Positions 61,416 to 62,593 of a stretch of 62,593 nt of DNA are shown here, in pieces. Numbering within the stretch: position 1 is the stretch's first letter; every line of letters starts with the position of its first letter. This DNA is from an uncultured Paraprevotella sp. (GTDB lineage Bacteria; Bacteroidota; Bacteroidia; Bacteroidales; Bacteroidaceae). The stretch covers positions 1 through 62,593 of the forward strand of contig URDY01000017.1 in the NCBI GenBank assembly GCA_900546665.1, given 5' to 3'. Made by a program: the position numbers and the translations under genes. The notes below the pieces were generated by a model, which saw only the letters and a program-made list of their open reading frames with translations, had not been told where the DNA came from and did no database searches.

Positions 61416-61625
61416 ATGAAAGCATTAAGTTTTTTGGCAGCATTCATTGGCGGCGCAGCCGTAGGTGCAGCAATCGGTATTTTATACGCTCCGGAGAAAG
61501 GTACAGAAACTCGTGACAAAATCGCAGAAGCTCTCCGCAAACGCGGCATCAAGCTTAACCGCAAGGAAATGGATTCTCTTGTAGACGAGATTGCCGACGA
61601 AATCAAATCAGTTGAAGAAATTTAA
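61416..61625 (+). CDS. YtxH-domain small membrane protein
   Basis: The start at 61416 (69 residues) lies 32 bases after a -7 element; an upstream Met at 61341 would precede the promoter. An N-terminal glycine-rich helix (SFLAAFIGGAAVGAAIGILY) followed by APEKGTETRDKIAEAL is the YtxH pattern, with a charged helical tail. Such proteins are envelope-stress or general-stress linked in several phyla. It is the first of three closely spaced genes. Confidence 0.88.
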   Translation: MKALSFLAAFIGGAAVGAAIGILYAPEKGTETRDKIAEALRKRGIKLNRKEMDSLVDEIADEIKSVEEI

Positions 61626-61634
61626 TCTTCTATC

Positions 61635-62003
61635 ATGTTTTCAAGCAGAAATAACATAGAAGGTTTTCAGAATCTCTTTCTGGAGTTCAAACATTACGTT
61701 GAGCTTCAGAAAGAGTTCATTAAATTGGACACGGCAGAGAAAATCACCGTGCTGCTTTCAGCCATCATCACCATCACGGTCATGCTAATTCTGGGAGCGT
61801 TCGTCCTGTTTTTCCTGACTTTTGCGGTGGCCTATTATATCGGCACCACCACGGGAAGTCTGCCTTTGGGATTCACGGTCATCGCCTTGTTCAATCTGTT
61901 GCTGCTTTTCATTTTCTATGTTAACCGCAGCAGACTGGTTCTGCAACCTCTCGCCCGTTTTTTAGTCAGACTATTTGTACCTAAAGAAAATGGAAAAAAC
62001 TAA
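61635..62003 (+). CDS. Phage holin-X-like / DUF1469-type membrane protein
   Basis: The 122-residue protein has an N-terminal amphipathic helix (LFLEFKHYVELQKEFIKLDT), two membrane helices (about 42-68 and 75-100) and a short basic tail (RFLVRLFVPKENGKN). This matches the holin-X superfamily (Actinobacterial holin-X / DUF1469), found with YtxH proteins in many genomes. A role in the envelope rather than in phage lysis is likely here, since there are no phage genes around. Confidence 0.85.
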   Translation: MFSSRNNIEGFQNLFLEFKHYVELQKEFIKLDTAEKITVLLSAIITITVMLILGAFVLFFLTFAVAYYIGTTTGSLPLGFTVIALFNLLLLFIFYVNRSRLVLQPLARFLVRLFVPKENGKN

Positions 62004-62256
62004 TCCCACACCCGTTGAGCCACGGGACATGATGGCCTACATCCGTACCCGTAAGAACGAAATCCGAAACGAGATCCGCGAGAGCAACATGCGGATGAGA
62101 GGTTCCGTGCAGGCCATGTTTGCGGCTCCCAAAGCCACCAACAAGATGGAGTCCTTCTTCAACATCGTCGATCAGGGTATGGCAGTTTACGACGGTGTGA
62201 TGCTGGGCATGAGGGTCATGCGCAATATTCGCCGTATTTTCGGAAGGAAGCGCTGA
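61990..62256 (+). CDS. Small protein of the YtxH/holin-X group, function unknown
   Basis: The start at 61990 gives 88 residues and overlaps the previous gene by 14 bases. The N-terminal half is a charged helix (YIRTRKNEIRNEIRESNMRM) and the C-terminal half is mildly hydrophobic (FFNIVDQGMAVYDGVMLGMR) with a basic end (RRIFGRKR). It has no named domain. The overlap and order suggest co-translation with the holin-like gene; the three products may form one envelope complex. Confidence 0.75.
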   Translation: MEKTNPTPVEPRDMMAYIRTRKNEIRNEIRESNMRMRGSVQAMFAAPKATNKMESFFNIVDQGMAVYDGVMLGMRVMRNIRRIFGRKR

Positions 62257-62286
62257 TCACATTCTTCTGTCTTATTTTTACATGTT

Positions 62287-62314
62287 GTCCGTGCGCGTCC
62301 TGCCCGGACTTTTT
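62287..62314 (+). terminator. Weak terminator after the YtxH trio
   Basis: GTCCG (62287-62291) and CGGAC (62305-62309) form a short stem followed by five Ts. Confidence 0.5.
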
Positions 62315-62485
62315 GTTTATAGCCATATTTTTTTACCTTATAATGGTAGTGCCCCTTATCTGTCACTACTGTTCGGGCATGTCCCTATACGTTACACCGG
62401 CCAAACGTCATCTCATATCCCTTCACTACCTCATCCCCGTTTTCGGATCTGACAGAATTGTCCGCATGGCCGACAACCGATCCTG

Positions 62486-62593
62486 CTACTCCCCTGTATT
62501 GACAGCCACCACCCGATACCGGTTGCCCTCCCGCGTATGGCGCCTTTCCACACCGGCCGCCATGACCGCACGGGCAAACATCTGTATGTTCAC
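62486..62593 (-). CDS. C-terminal end of a gene cut by the right edge
   Basis: On the minus strand an open frame enters from the right edge and stops with TAG at 62488-62486. The visible 35 residues (QMFARAVMAAGVERRHTREG, then NRYRVVAVNTGE) look like real protein with a helix and a beta strand. Too little is visible for a family call. The stretch from 62315 to 62485 shows no feature. Confidence 0.5.
   Translation of the reverse strand: MNIQMFARAVMAAGVERRHTREGNRYRVVAVNTGE

Noticed and set aside
1..62593. CRISPR arrays, tRNA or rRNA genes, integrase-type attachment sites
   Set aside because: No regular direct-repeat/spacer pattern, no cloverleaf with T-loop and no rRNA core sequence was noticed on either strand.

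Overview
The window reads as a chromosomal segment of a Bacteroidales bacterium, most likely Bacteroidaceae (Bacteroides/Phocaeicola type). The signs are promoters of the TTTG-N19-21-TAnnTTTG type, fimbrillin-like and DUF4468 secreted proteins, a DUF5597 glycosidase, a DPE2-type GH77 amylomaltase, a FldA/DUF2023 pair and the order ruvX-def-TPR-thrS-infC-rpmI-rplT. No tRNA or rRNA gene, CRISPR array, prophage or complete IS was found.

Left part (1-10 kb), accessory: a CMD-cupin protein, a lipoprotein fusing flavodoxin to a cyclophilin-like domain, a secreted alpha/beta hydrolase, a 1.3-kb non-coding block with large palindromes and TTCACC-type repeats, a broken Cof-type HAD phosphatase, a divergent cupin/HxlR pair with an operator-like palindrome, a 193-bp MITE and a secreted GH35/42-like glycosidase.

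9.3-20 kb, mostly minus strand and poorly characterised: a small plug-like secreted protein, then an apparent four-gene operon (C2H2-like exported Zn protein, long coiled-coil protein with an internal hydrophobic segment, DUF4112 membrane protein, stand-alone LHH/HNH nuclease) ending at a terminator. Upstream lie a uracil-DNA-glycosylase-like protein and a glycine-rich membrane protein. Next come a membrane-anchored winged-helix regulator with an outer-membrane beta-barrel receptor, and a DUF4468 protein.

20.5-46 kb, mainly housekeeping and carbohydrate metabolism: glnS with a TPR gene, GDP-mannose synthesis, thiD, fabD, a GH13 amylase, flavodoxin plus DUF2023 with matching promoters, carB without carA, an ABC-F ATPase, a fimbrillin-like lipoprotein, overlapping malQ-pulA for intracellular alpha-glucan breakdown, a highly structured RNA (probable 6S RNA) divergent from malQ, ribokinase, a flavin reductase, a zinc alcohol dehydrogenase, a TIGR04076 protein and a SpoU methyltransferase.

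46-62.6 kb: a lipoprotein with a MliC-like lysozyme-inhibitor half; a compact AAA+ ATPase / two YbjN-like paralogues operon; an envelope operon PopT(DUF368)-ArnT-GtrA-GtrB whose products all handle undecaprenyl phosphate or sugars carried on it; the translation cluster thrS-infC-rpmI-rplT; ruvX-def-TPR; a SPOR lipoprotein; and a YtxH/holin-like/small-protein trio. The right edge cuts a minus-strand gene.

The best candidates for something undescribed are the 10.4-14.1 kb nuclease/coiled-coil operon, the AAA+/YbjN trio, the linked undecaprenyl-phosphate operon and the palindrome-rich block at 4.77-5.26 kb. All functional statements rest on reading motifs by eye; no database search was run.
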